A stretch of 6,286 bases of DNA, from the NCBI GenBank assembly GCA_003456765.1, contig DMOT01000217.1:1-6286 (forward strand), in the 5' to 3' direction. Source of the stretch: Bacillota bacterium (GTDB taxonomy: Bacteria; Bacillota; DTU025). The notes beneath the pieces are model-generated. The model was not told the origin of the DNA, searched no databases, and worked only from the letters and a program-made list of their open reading frames with translations. Positions 1 to 5,940 of this stretch are shown here, in pieces; position 1 is the stretch's first letter; the number at the start of each line of letters is the position of its first letter. The translations under genes were made by a program, and so were the position numbers.

Positions 1-2
1 AA

Positions 3-110
3 GCACAGGAGCGCGAGGTTACTGAGCTGATGAGAGCTGATGTCTACACCGGAAGGGTGGAAAGGCAAAGAGGCGCGCTCACCCAGACGCATCGTCCCGT
101 CTTTAAGTAG
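3..110 (+). CDS. C-terminal end of an unrecognised upstream protein (partial)
   Basis: An open frame enters from the left edge and ends at TAG 108-110, giving 35 residues that end in THRPVFK. The other two + frames stop within the first 30 bases, so this is the only + frame that can be the tail of an upstream gene. The peptide is hydrophilic and rich in Arg, Glu and Gln (for example EREVTEL, then GRVERQRGAL). I do not recognise a family in so short a piece. It runs in the same direction as the packaging genes and ends 157 nt before the small terminase start. In phages of this layout that place often holds a regulator, nuclease or methylase, but nothing here shows which. A chance open frame cannot be excluded. 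Confidence 0.4.
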   Translation, partial: AQEREVTELMRADVYTGRVERQRGALTQTHRPVFK

Positions 111-267
111 CAAGTAGCGAAGATTCCGCAGCTGTAGCCCAAAAGAAAAAGGTACTTTGACGGCCCAGGAATTTGCTTGCGGGCTCGCCGACCCCAAAAT
201 CCGCCTAGTTAGTGAGGAATTTTTTGGGCCATTTCGCTTCGTTTTGGAGGAAAAGGAGGATTGTGGC
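111..267. other. Non-coding gap before the small terminase; possible cos/pac neighbourhood
   Basis: These 157 nt separate the upstream gene tail from the small terminase. No convincing -35/-10 pair or intrinsic terminator is visible. The gap contains the octamer AGGAATTT twice (167-174 and 215-222), an inverted GGCCCA/TGGGCC pair (162-167 and 225-230), and a possible hairpin whose arms CCCAAAA (193-199) and TTTTGGG (222-228) flank it. A tandem AAGTAGC repeat (105-111, 112-118) straddles its left border and includes the stop codon of the upstream gene. In lambda the cos site and the terminase-binding repeats lie just upstream of the small terminase gene, so this is where an equivalent would be expected. 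No recognisable cos sequence is seen, so that role is inference from position only. Confidence 0.3.
253..259 (+). promoter_or_regulatory. Shine-Dalgarno AAGGAGG fixing the small terminase start
   Basis: AAGGAGG at 253-259 lies 8 nt before ATG 268. A second GGAGG at 247-251 precedes it. The frame stays open upstream as far as TTG 157, but that codon has only a weak AAAAAGG close in front of it. The strong site therefore selects ATG 268. Confidence 0.85.
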
Positions 268-831
268 ATGGCCAAAGAAGACGGACGGAACGAGATTACG
301 CTCGATACTCTCGTTTCCACGAGGGAGCTTGCCATCGTCCTCGGTCTGACGACTAGAAGGGTTCAGCAGCTTGTGCAAGACGGGCAGTTTGAGCCTGTCA
401 AAAGAGGACGATTCAATCTGGCGAAGTGTGTTGCCAGGTACATCGAGATGAAGGAGGAGGATGTTTCCTCCGAGGAAAAGGAACGCCTCGAAGCGGAGCT
501 GAGCATAAAGAAGGCCAACGCAATCATGAAGGTTCTGGAGGCAAAGGAGCTCCAGGGCAAGATGCATCGCTCGGAGGACGTTGCAGCCATGACGGAGGAT
601 CTTGTTTACACGATCCGAGGCATGCTCCTGGCCCTGCCGGGTAGGTTGGCCATTGACGTTGCCAACACGGACGATCCTGCCGAAGCAGCAGACCTGATTC
701 GTAAAGAGGTATACGCCATCATGGAGGAGCTCAGCCAATACAGGTATGACCCAAAGAAGTACGAGCAGCGAGTGCGCGAGAGAAGGCGCTGGGACATAGA
801 AGAAGATGGTGAGTCTGATGAAGGCATCTGA
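268..831 (+). CDS. terS: Terminase small subunit, lambda Nu1-like
   Basis: The 187-residue product is the DNA-recognition subunit of the packaging motor. It would bind the phage packaging site and recruit the large subunit. Residues about 18-41 (from TRELAIVLGL to LVQDGQF) form a helix-turn-helix, followed by a wing at about 44-51 (VKRGRFNL), as in the winged-helix N-terminus of Nu1. Residues about 62-101 are a long charged helix likely to mediate oligomerisation. ALPGRLA at about 122-128 is a motif I associate with this family. The C-terminus is basic (RERRRWD, from 170) and then acidic, a plausible contact for the large subunit. Lambda Nu1 is 181 residues, so the length fits. The next gene is the large terminase, overlapping by 14 nt, which indicates translational coupling. 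The start is ATG 268; an in-frame extension to TTG 157 adds unconserved-looking sequence and is not favoured. Confidence 0.88.
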   Translation: MAKEDGRNEITLDTLVSTRELAIVLGLTTRRVQQLVQDGQFEPVKRGRFNLAKCVARYIEMKEEDVSSEEKERLEAELSIKKANAIMKVLEAKELQGKMHRSEDVAAMTEDLVYTIRGMLLALPGRLAIDVANTDDPAEAADLIRKEVYAIMEELSQYRYDPKKYEQRVRERRRWDIEEDGESDEGI

Positions 832-2740
832 GCTTCGGAGGCTTAATGCGGCAATAGCGGGGCCGGTTTCTGGCTTCAAGCCTCCGGAGAATCTAACGGT
901 TTCGGAGTGGGCCGACAAGAGACGCAGGTTATCTCCCGAAGCCAGCGCCGAACCGGGCCCCTGGCGAACATCTCGGACTCCCTACTTGAAGGAGCCCATG
1001 GACGCATTCACGGATCCTAAGGTGAAACGCATTGTCCTAGTATCGGCGTCGCAGGTAGGAAAATCAGAACTGCTCAACAACATCATCGGGTACATCATCG
1101 ATGAAGACCCGGGCTCGATCTTATTCATCCATCCAACAACCATTGACGCCAAAGAATATTCTAAGCTCCGCATAGCTCCAATGATAAGGGACTGCCCTAC
1201 GCTAAGAAGAACGGTTGCCAGCCCCAAAAGCCGGGATAGTGGCAACACCATTCTACAGAAGGCGTATCCAGGAGGAATCCTCACATTGTGCGGCTCTACT
1301 GAAGCACACGCCTTGGCCTCTAAGCCTATACGGTACATTCTCGGTGACGAGAGAGACCGCTGGGCACTGTCGGCCGGCAGTGAAGGTGATCCCTGGGAGC
1401 TGGCCAGAGCGAGGCAGATTACCTTCTACAATGCAAAGGCTGTGGAAGTATCTACTCCCACCATCAAAAACGCAAGCGCGATTGAATCCTCATTCGCTGC
1501 CGGGACCATGGAGCGATGGTGTGTTGCGTGTCCCCAGTGTGGGGAGTACCGCAACATCACGTTTGAAAACATCCGCTATGATTACGAAGAAAAGATTGTG
1601 GCGGGGAAAAAGACATACACCGTAAGTAACATCTACTATGCCTGCGGCGCATGTGGGGGTTTGTCCACGGAGGCCGAGGTTAAGGCCCAGCCGGCCAAGT
1701 GGATCGCTGAACATCCGGAAGCATACGAACAAGGATGTCGTTCCTTCTGGCTAAATGCTTTCGTAAGCCCCTGGGCAACCTGGGAGTCAACGATATTGGA
1801 GTATCTGAATGCTATCGGGAACTCCAGAAAGCTCCAGGTTGTCTACAACACTCGCTTCGGTGAGCTGTGGGAAGACCGCGGCGATCTCGAGGACGAAGAG
1901 TCCGTCATGGCCAGACGCGAGGAGTACGAGGCAGAATTGCCTGAAGGCGTGCTCGTCTTGACCTGTGGCGTGGATACCCAGGATGACCGCTTGGAGTTCG
2001 AGGTGGTTGGGCATGGCCACTTCGGTGAAACCTGGGGAATCCGCAAAGGGGTAATCATGGGCAGGCCAGACGACCCCGATGTGTGGGCGCAGCTGGATGA
2101 TATCATAGACAAAGTTTACTATTTCAAGAGCGGAGTCGGCCTTAAGATATCCATGACGTTCGTGGATGAGGGCGGTCACTTCACGCAAGAGGTAAGGTAT
2201 CAGTGCCGGGAACGGCTAAGCAAGAAGGTATTTGCCATCAAGGGCCGGGGCGGTGATGGTATTCCTTACACTGCACCGCCTAAGAAGCAGAAGATCATGA
2301 TTAAGGGTAAGTCTCTGGGCACCTGTTGGCAGTACGTTATTGGTGTGGATGCTGGTAAACAGATCATCATGGACAACCTGAGAGTTCAGACCCCGGGCTC
2401 TAGGTATTGCCATTTCCCCAGGCGCGATGACTATGGCCCGGCTTATTTCAAGGGGCTCTTGTCCGAAAGGTTAGTTTATCGCCCTGCGAAGAAAAATCCC
2501 TGGCAATGGGAGAAGATTCCCGGGCATGAGCGCAATGAGGCTCTGGACTGTCGTAACTACGCTCTTGCAGCTTTCAAAGCATTGCCCGTTGATTTGGACG
2601 CAATAGAGAGACGCCTCATTGAGGCCACGCGAGCGCGTCATCAGGGGGAAGTGCAGACTGCTCCCGCTCGGCAACCTGCCAAGCGCACAAGGAAGCGGAA
2701 GAAGGGGACCACGCTGAGCAAACATTACGATGACTGGTAG
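818..2740 (+). CDS. terL: Terminase large subunit, phage GpA family (ATPase and nuclease)
   Basis: This 640-residue protein matches lambda gpA (641) in length. It is the motor that cuts the DNA concatemer and pumps DNA through the portal using ATP. The N-terminus has the family signature LTVSEWADKRRRLSPEASAE. Walker A is SASQVGKS at about 76-83. Walker B is IRYILGDERDRW, with the acidic pair at about 177-178. A zinc-ribbon-like set follows (CVACPQC at about 235-241 and CGAC at about 276-279). The nuclease domain begins at CGVDTQDDRLE (Asp at about 386), continues with FVDEGGH (about 448-454) and ends with NEALDCRNYA (Asp about 577). The C-terminal tail is strongly basic (AKRTRKRKKG) before an acidic-aromatic end, in the part that contacts the portal in lambda. 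ATG 818 is preferred because GGTGA (808-812) lies 5 nt before it, the same arrangement as in the next gene. ATG 806 would add four residues. Confidence 0.95.
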   Translation: MKASELRRLNAAIAGPVSGFKPPENLTVSEWADKRRRLSPEASAEPGPWRTSRTPYLKEPMDAFTDPKVKRIVLVSASQVGKSELLNNIIGYIIDEDPGSILFIHPTTIDAKEYSKLRIAPMIRDCPTLRRTVASPKSRDSGNTILQKAYPGGILTLCGSTEAHALASKPIRYILGDERDRWALSAGSEGDPWELARARQITFYNAKAVEVSTPTIKNASAIESSFAAGTMERWCVACPQCGEYRNITFENIRYDYEEKIVAGKKTYTVSNIYYACGACGGLSTEAEVKAQPAKWIAEHPEAYEQGCRSFWLNAFVSPWATWESTILEYLNAIGNSRKLQVVYNTRFGELWEDRGDLEDEESVMARREEYEAELPEGVLVLTCGVDTQDDRLEFEVVGHGHFGETWGIRKGVIMGRPDDPDVWAQLDDIIDKVYYFKSGVGLKISMTFVDEGGHFTQEVRYQCRERLSKKVFAIKGRGGDGIPYTAPPKKQKIMIKGKSLGTCWQYVIGVDAGKQIIMDNLRVQTPGSRYCHFPRRDDYGPAYFKGLLSERLVYRPAKKNPWQWEKIPGHERNEALDCRNYALAAFKALPVDLDAIERRLIEATRARHQGEVQTAPARQPAKRTRKRKKGTTLSKHYDDW

Positions 2741-2744
2741 GTGA
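2739..2744 (+). promoter_or_regulatory. Shine-Dalgarno AGGTGA overlapping the terL stop codon
   Basis: AGGTGA shares its first two bases with the large terminase stop (TAG 2738-2740) and lies 5 nt before ATG 2750. The GTG at 2741 falls inside this site, so it is very unlikely to be the start. The arrangement makes translation of the small gene depend on ribosomes ending terL. Confidence 0.75.
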
Positions 2745-2749
2745 GATTG

Positions 2750-3007
2750 ATGGCCAGTAGAGATGAAATCAGAGCTCGCCTCGAGTACTGGCAGACCGCT
2801 CTGCAAAAATTAAGGGCTGCATACATAGCTCTGGTGGATGGGGGAGTGCAAAGCTATACCATCGACAATCGTTCCCTCACCCGGTTCGATCTTCCGTCTT
2901 TGTTGAAAGAGATCCGCGAAGCAGAGCGTAAGGTTGATGAGTTGACGGCACTGCTGAAGGGCAGAAAGCCCAGGAAAGCGTTTGGCGTGGTGCCACGTAA
3001 CTGGTAG
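2750..3007 (+). CDS. gpW/DUF6148-like head-tail connector protein
   Basis: The 85-residue protein sits between large terminase and portal, exactly where lambda places gene W. gpW (68 residues) is added to the portal complex after packaging and helps form the tail-joining site. The layout here is helix (about 4-30), short beta hairpin plus loop (about 33-45, QSYTIDNRSLTR), helix (about 47-69), and a basic tail ending in RKAFGVVPRNW. This matches the helix-hairpin-helix of gpW. The SYTI-x-x-RSLTR motif is typical of the Firmicute prophage family annotated as DUF6148. The family match is from recognition of motif and position, so the connector role is inference. The start is ATG 2750; GTG 2741 would add three residues but lies inside the ribosome-binding site. 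Confidence 0.78.
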   Translation: MASRDEIRARLEYWQTALQKLRAAYIALVDGGVQSYTIDNRSLTRFDLPSLLKEIREAERKVDELTALLKGRKPRKAFGVVPRNW

Positions 3008-3079
3008 GGTATTCGTCCGCAAGGACTTTACCACGGGTCGTGCGGTGGAGTTTACTCCTTTCGCTACCGCATGATCCGT
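3008..3079 (+). promoter_or_regulatory. Structured intergenic RNA element: two adjacent hairpins
   Basis: Starting at the first base after the gpW-like stop, 3008-3032 can fold as GGTA/TACC, an internal loop, then GTCC/GGAC closed by a GCAA (GNRA) tetraloop at 3019-3022. Directly next to it, 3033-3046 pairs with 3066-3079 over 14 positions: 12 Watson-Crick and two G-U wobbles that pair only in the + strand RNA. Inside that stem GGAG/CTCC (3047-3050, 3055-3058) pairs with a TTTA loop, leaving one 7-nt bulge (3059-3065). The element ends 16 nt before the portal Shine-Dalgarno. The pairing is visible in the sequence; the function is unknown. A processing site (RNase III-like), a translational control of the portal, or a weak attenuator are possibilities. 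Confidence 0.45.
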
Positions 3080-3095
3080 CTATTTTGCAGAGATT

Positions 3096-3100
3096 GGAGG
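3096..3100 (+). promoter_or_regulatory. Shine-Dalgarno GGAGG supporting a TTG portal start
   Basis: GGAGG at 3096-3100, in the context TTGGAGGCGAT, is 7 nt before TTG 3108. No ATG or GTG start with comparable support lies nearby in this frame, and the portal N-terminus is of normal extent from here. The site therefore argues for a real non-ATG start. Confidence 0.8.
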
Positions 3101-3107
3101 CGATAAG

Positions 3108-4709
3108 TTGAGCAGGACCGTACGTACACGTGGCGGCCCACAAGTCAAAGGCTATAGCGAAGCCGGGGCAAGCACCACAAGGCGCTCCTTGAAGAGTTTC
3201 ATTCCTCGAAGCGGTTCGCCGCGAGAGGATATTGACTGGAACAACTATACACTGCGGCAACGGGGCCGGATGCTGTACATGGCAGCTCCAGTCGCCACCT
3301 CAGCCATAAACACTAACCGCACAAAGGTAATCGGGACCGGGTTAACACTCAAGGCCTCAATAAACCGTGAGATTCTTGGGCTCAGTCCCGAGGCAGCCAA
3401 GGAGTGGCAGCAGAGAGCCGAGGCCGAGTTCAGAATGTGGGCGAGTAGAAAGCAGAACTGTGATGCAATAGGTGTTAACAATTTCGAAGGCCTGCAGCAG
3501 CTGGCCTTGAAAGCTTGGCTCATGAGCGGCGATGTGTTTGCTCTTTTCAAACGATATGAGCGAACTAGTTTCAATCCGTATTCCCTGCGAATTCATCTAA
3601 TTGAGGCCGACCGCGTGAGCACGCCTACTGATTATGGAGCTACTTTTTCTCCGTCCCCGAGATTTACAGACGGGGAGAACACTGAGAACGGAAACAGAAT
3701 CTACGATGGCGTTGAGATTGACAAGCAAGGCCGGATTGTGGCTTATCACATCAGAAATACGCACCCGGGTGAGCTCACTACTAAGAAGACTGAATGGGTT
3801 CGCGTCGAAGCGTATGGAAAGAATACGGGCCTGCCCAATATCCTGCAGATAATGGAGAGTGAACGCCCTGAGCAATACAGGGGTGTTACATATCTAGCGC
3901 AGGTTATTGAACCGCTCTTACAGTTGCGCAGGTATACCGAGGCCGAATTAATGGCTGCATTGGTGCAGTCATTTTTTACTGCCTGGATTCAGACCGAAAC
4001 CGATCCGACGGATATTCCCATCAATGAAACCGGAGCCGGCGATGTAGTTGGTTTCCCTGGCGAGGAAATCGACAACCTGTCCGAGAGTGATGATGAGTAT
4101 GAGATGGGGCCAGGCACCGTTGTCCACCTGGGGGAAGGAGAGAAAGTTGTCTTCGGCAATCCGAACATTCCTACCACTGGGTTTGAGAGCTTCACTAAGA
4201 CTGTCTGCCGTTTAGTTGGTTCGGCCCTCGAGATTCCCTATGAGGTGTTAATCAAGGAGTTTGATTCATCGTATTCCGCTAGCCGGGCGGCTCTGCTGGA
4301 AGCCTGGGAAGCATTCAAGATGCGCCGACAGTGGTTTGTGGATGATTTCTGTCAGCCTGTCTATGAGGTGTGGTTGGCCGAGGCTGTTGCTCTAGGTAGG
4401 ATCAAGGCCCCGGGATTCTTTGAAGATCCCATAATCAGAGATGCATGGTGCGGTGCTCGGTGGATGGGCACGGTACAAGGCCAACTCGATCCTACCAAAG
4501 AAGCCAAGGCTGCCATTATGCAAGTTGACCGCGGCTTCAAGACGTACGAACAGGTTACCAGAGAGCTCGGTGGTGGTGATTGGGAGGACAACATCGAGCA
4601 GCTTGCAAGGGAGAATCAAAAGTTGAAGGATGCTGGCGGTGGTAACTACATGGCCGCCTTGAGTGACAACGACAATGCAGACGAAAGGGGAGAACCGAAG
4701 GATGAGTAA
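3108..4709 (+). CDS. Portal protein, lambda gpB family
   Basis: The 533-residue protein (lambda gpB is 533) forms the ring at the unique head vertex through which DNA enters and to which terminase and connector dock. Family features in order are: a basic N-terminus with GYSEAGASTTRRSLKSFIP (about 15-33); an RxxxRMLYMAAPVATSAINTN helix (about 50-70) leading to the VIGTGLTLK strand; SGDVFALFKR (140-149) and IHLIEADRVSTP (162-173); EQYRGVTYLAQVIEPLLQL (255-273) continuing into a long stem helix; IPYEVLIKEFDSSYSASRAA (376-395); and QLDPTKEAKAAIMQVDRGF (459-477). The last 40 residues are charged and probably disordered. It starts with TTG behind a good ribosome-binding site. It ends 8 nt inside the protease gene, so the two are probably translationally coupled. 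In lambda the portal N-terminus is trimmed during maturation; nothing here shows whether that happens. Confidence 0.95.
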   Translation: MSRTVRTRGGPQVKGYSEAGASTTRRSLKSFIPRSGSPREDIDWNNYTLRQRGRMLYMAAPVATSAINTNRTKVIGTGLTLKASINREILGLSPEAAKEWQQRAEAEFRMWASRKQNCDAIGVNNFEGLQQLALKAWLMSGDVFALFKRYERTSFNPYSLRIHLIEADRVSTPTDYGATFSPSPRFTDGENTENGNRIYDGVEIDKQGRIVAYHIRNTHPGELTTKKTEWVRVEAYGKNTGLPNILQIMESERPEQYRGVTYLAQVIEPLLQLRRYTEAELMAALVQSFFTAWIQTETDPTDIPINETGAGDVVGFPGEEIDNLSESDDEYEMGPGTVVHLGEGEKVVFGNPNIPTTGFESFTKTVCRLVGSALEIPYEVLIKEFDSSYSASRAALLEAWEAFKMRRQWFVDDFCQPVYEVWLAEAVALGRIKAPGFFEDPIIRDAWCGARWMGTVQGQLDPTKEAKAAIMQVDRGFKTYEQVTRELGGGDWEDNIEQLARENQKLKDAGGGNYMAALSDNDNADERGEPKDE

Positions 4710-5940
4710 GAATTTGCTGAAGGGGGTGTTCGGACGGGCAAGGCCTGCGGTGAACATCCAGCGCGACTATTACACTATGGCCACGGTGAATGGAGACGAA
4801 GCCGAGATCGTCATGTATGGCGAAATTGTGCAGGAGCGCCCCAGGAACTGGTGGACCGATGAACCCATCGAAGGAAACTATATCGTTCTGAACGAGTTCC
4901 TCGAGGACCTTGAACAAGTGGCACACGCAAAGCGCCTCACGATTCGGCTGAATAGTATCGGTGGTGATGCCTATGCTGCAATACCCATCCACAATAGACT
5001 TCGCGAACTCAAAGCGGAAGTAACCGCTATCGTGGACGGTGTGGCCATGTCTGGCGGTTCCCTGATAATGTGCGCTGCTGACAAGGTCAAAGTCCATCCC
5101 TCGAGTCTGATAATGATCCATAAGTGTTACGTGCTCACTTGGGGTTACTATCGTGCGGACGAGCTGCGCAGTCTTGCGGATGGTAATGACGCCGTGGACA
5201 AAGCTCAGGCTGCGATTTATAAACGCAAGACCGGCCTCGGTGAAGATGAGCTCTTGGCCATGATGGCAGATGAAACATACATGACTGGTCAAGAAGCACT
5301 AGACAAGGGGTTTGCCGATGAGCTCCTAGACGGTGATGCACCTGATATCGCAGCGAGTGCTGATTTGACTACCCTTTACGTGAATGGGCGTGCGTTTCGC
5401 GTGAGTGCTCCGCTCTCAAATTTACCAGAGAGCATTCCTACGGTCGAACCCGACACCAAGTCGGTAGAGACAAAAACACCGGCAATGACCGGTGACTCAA
5501 AAGGAGGTAAGACGATGGCAAAAACTCTTGAAGAGCTTAGGGCCGAGAATCCTGAGCTCGCTGAGCAAATTCTAGCCCAGGCCAAGGAAGCTGTGGCAAA
5601 GGAAAGTGTTGACGTTAACGCCGCTGTTGAAGCGGAACGGAAGAGGATTGCAGAGATCGATGAGATCGCCGCCCTCTACGATGACGAACTGGTTCGGGAG
5701 GCGAAGTTTGGCGAGAAACCCATGACGGCTCAAGAGCTCGCTTGGGAGGCGGCCAAGAAGGAGGCGCATAAGAGGCGGGCATTCCTTGATGATGCTGACA
5801 AGGACTTCAAGGCATCCGGCGCAGACAAAGTTGTTGCTTCGGCCACTGTTGAGGATGAGACTAAGCTTCTCACCCCCGAAGAGCGTATGGCGCAAGGGCG
5901 CGCTGACGCTAAGAAAATCCAACAGAAGGAGGATAAGTAA
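4702..5940 (+). CDS. Prohead protease (ClpP-like, S14) with C-terminal scaffold region
   Basis: The 412-residue product is the head maturation protease. It would act inside the procapsid and digest the scaffold. Residues about 33-215 are a ClpP fold: IRLNSIGGDAYAAIPIHNRL (81-100) is the glycine-rich substrate loop (NSIGG for the common NSPGG). DGVAMSGGSLI carries the predicted nucleophile Ser117, and MIHK the predicted His140. The position of the ClpP catalytic Asp falls on Glu191 in ETYMTGQEALDKGFADEL, as in many phage ClpP-like proteases. A low-complexity linker (about 240-271) leads to a charged helical region (272-412). ATG 4702 has AAAGGGGAG (4684-4692) upstream and overlaps the portal stop by 8 nt; an in-frame ATG at 4663 would lie inside the portal gene. 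Its place after the portal equals lambda gene C, although lambda gpC is an S49-type protease. The frame contains a nested start at 5515. Confidence 0.92.
   Translation: MSKNLLKGVFGRARPAVNIQRDYYTMATVNGDEAEIVMYGEIVQERPRNWWTDEPIEGNYIVLNEFLEDLEQVAHAKRLTIRLNSIGGDAYAAIPIHNRLRELKAEVTAIVDGVAMSGGSLIMCAADKVKVHPSSLIMIHKCYVLTWGYYRADELRSLADGNDAVDKAQAAIYKRKTGLGEDELLAMMADETYMTGQEALDKGFADELLDGDAPDIAASADLTTLYVNGRAFRVSAPLSNLPESIPTVEPDTKSVETKTPAMTGDSKGGKTMAKTLEELRAENPELAEQILAQAKEAVAKESVDVNAAVEAERKRIAEIDEIAALYDDELVREAKFGEKPMTAQELAWEAAKKEAHKRRAFLDDADKDFKASGADKVVASATVEDETKLLTPEERMAQGRADAKKIQQKEDK
5477..5494 (+). promoter_or_regulatory. Perfect hairpin just upstream of the internal scaffold start
   Basis: CACCGG (5477-5482) and CCGGTG (5489-5494) form a perfect 6-bp stem with a 6-nt CAATGA loop. 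The stem ends 6 nt before the AAGGAGGT at 5501-5508, within the linker codons of the protease gene. It could hold the internal ribosome-binding site in an open context or slow ribosomes translating the long form. The pairing is seen; the function is inference. Confidence 0.4.
5501..5508 (+). promoter_or_regulatory. Internal Shine-Dalgarno AAGGAGGT for the nested scaffold
   Basis: AAGGAGGT is as strong as the sites before the small terminase and decoration genes, yet it lies within the protease gene, 6 nt before an in-frame ATG (5515). It is encoded as Lys-Gly-Gly in the linker between the protease domain and the helical C-terminal region, exactly where a nested start would be useful. Confidence 0.8.
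5515..5940 (+). CDS. Nested in-frame scaffold protein (Nu3-like), shares protease C-terminus
   Basis: Translation from ATG 5515 gives 141 residues identical to the C-terminus of the protease. The product is rich in Ala, Glu and Lys, with almost no aromatic residues and no cysteine, and is predicted to be nearly all helix, as expected of an internal capsid scaffold. Features in order are: an amphipathic start (TLEELRAENPELAEQILAQA), a conserved-looking AERKRIAEIDEIA segment (about 40-52), FGEKPMTAQELAWEAAKKEA (about 65-84), and a mixed-charge tail ending in KKIQQKEDK. In lambda the Nu3 scaffold is made the same way from inside gene C, so the precedent is direct. Scaffold would be needed in much larger amounts than protease, which the separate strong start would provide. 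The role rests on position, composition and start signal, not on a family match. Confidence 0.75.
   Translation: MAKTLEELRAENPELAEQILAQAKEAVAKESVDVNAAVEAERKRIAEIDEIAALYDDELVREAKFGEKPMTAQELAWEAAKKEAHKRRAFLDDADKDFKASGADKVVASATVEDETKLLTPEERMAQGRADAKKIQQKEDK
5926..5932 (+). promoter_or_regulatory. Shine-Dalgarno AAGGAGG for the decoration protein
   Basis: AAGGAGG (5926-5932) lies 8 nt before ATG 5941, within the last codons of the protease/scaffold gene, whose stop TAA (5938-5940) directly abuts the start codon. A strong site fits a protein needed in hundreds of copies. Confidence 0.8.

Noticed and set aside
27..63. CTGATGA followed by GAAA, suggestive of a hammerhead ribozyme core
   Set aside because: The bases between the two boxes (34-59) do not form the required stem II, and the motif lies in an open frame.
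157..267. In-frame extension of the small terminase to TTG 157
   Set aside because: ATG 268 has a much stronger Shine-Dalgarno, and the helix-turn-helix begins at the usual distance from it. The extension has no recognisable content.
451..471. AAGGAGGAGG next to an ATG inside the small terminase, masked by a GGAGGA/TCCTCC hairpin
   Set aside because: The ATG at 461 is out of frame with terS and too close to the site, and the purine run is explained by Lys-Glu-Glu-Asp codons.
426..644. 72-codon + strand open frame inside the small terminase
   Set aside because: It is out of frame with a recognised gene, has a low-complexity Gly-rich product and no ribosome-binding site.
815..840. Second CTGATGA, at the terL start
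   Set aside because: No GAAA box or supporting stems follow; the sequence is explained by the start codon and its context.
205..918. Long open frame of 237 codons on the - strand opposite the small terminase
   Set aside because: The + strand carries a recognisable small terminase and the start of the large terminase, with proper ribosome-binding sites. The antisense product resembles no known family.
3033..3090. Intrinsic terminator between the gpW-like gene and portal
   Set aside because: The stem is strong, but the bases after it (CTATTTTG) are not a proper T-run, and termination here would cut the operon before the portal. A weak attenuator is not excluded.
4663..4701. In-frame upstream ATG for the protease, inside the portal gene
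   Set aside because: It would give a 47-nt overlap with the portal gene, whereas ATG 4702 has AAAGGGGAG at good spacing and a typical short overlap.
4555..5292. Open frame of 245 codons on the - strand opposite the portal end and protease
   Set aside because: The sense strand encodes clear ClpP-like motifs here, so the antisense frame is a codon-bias shadow with no family likeness.
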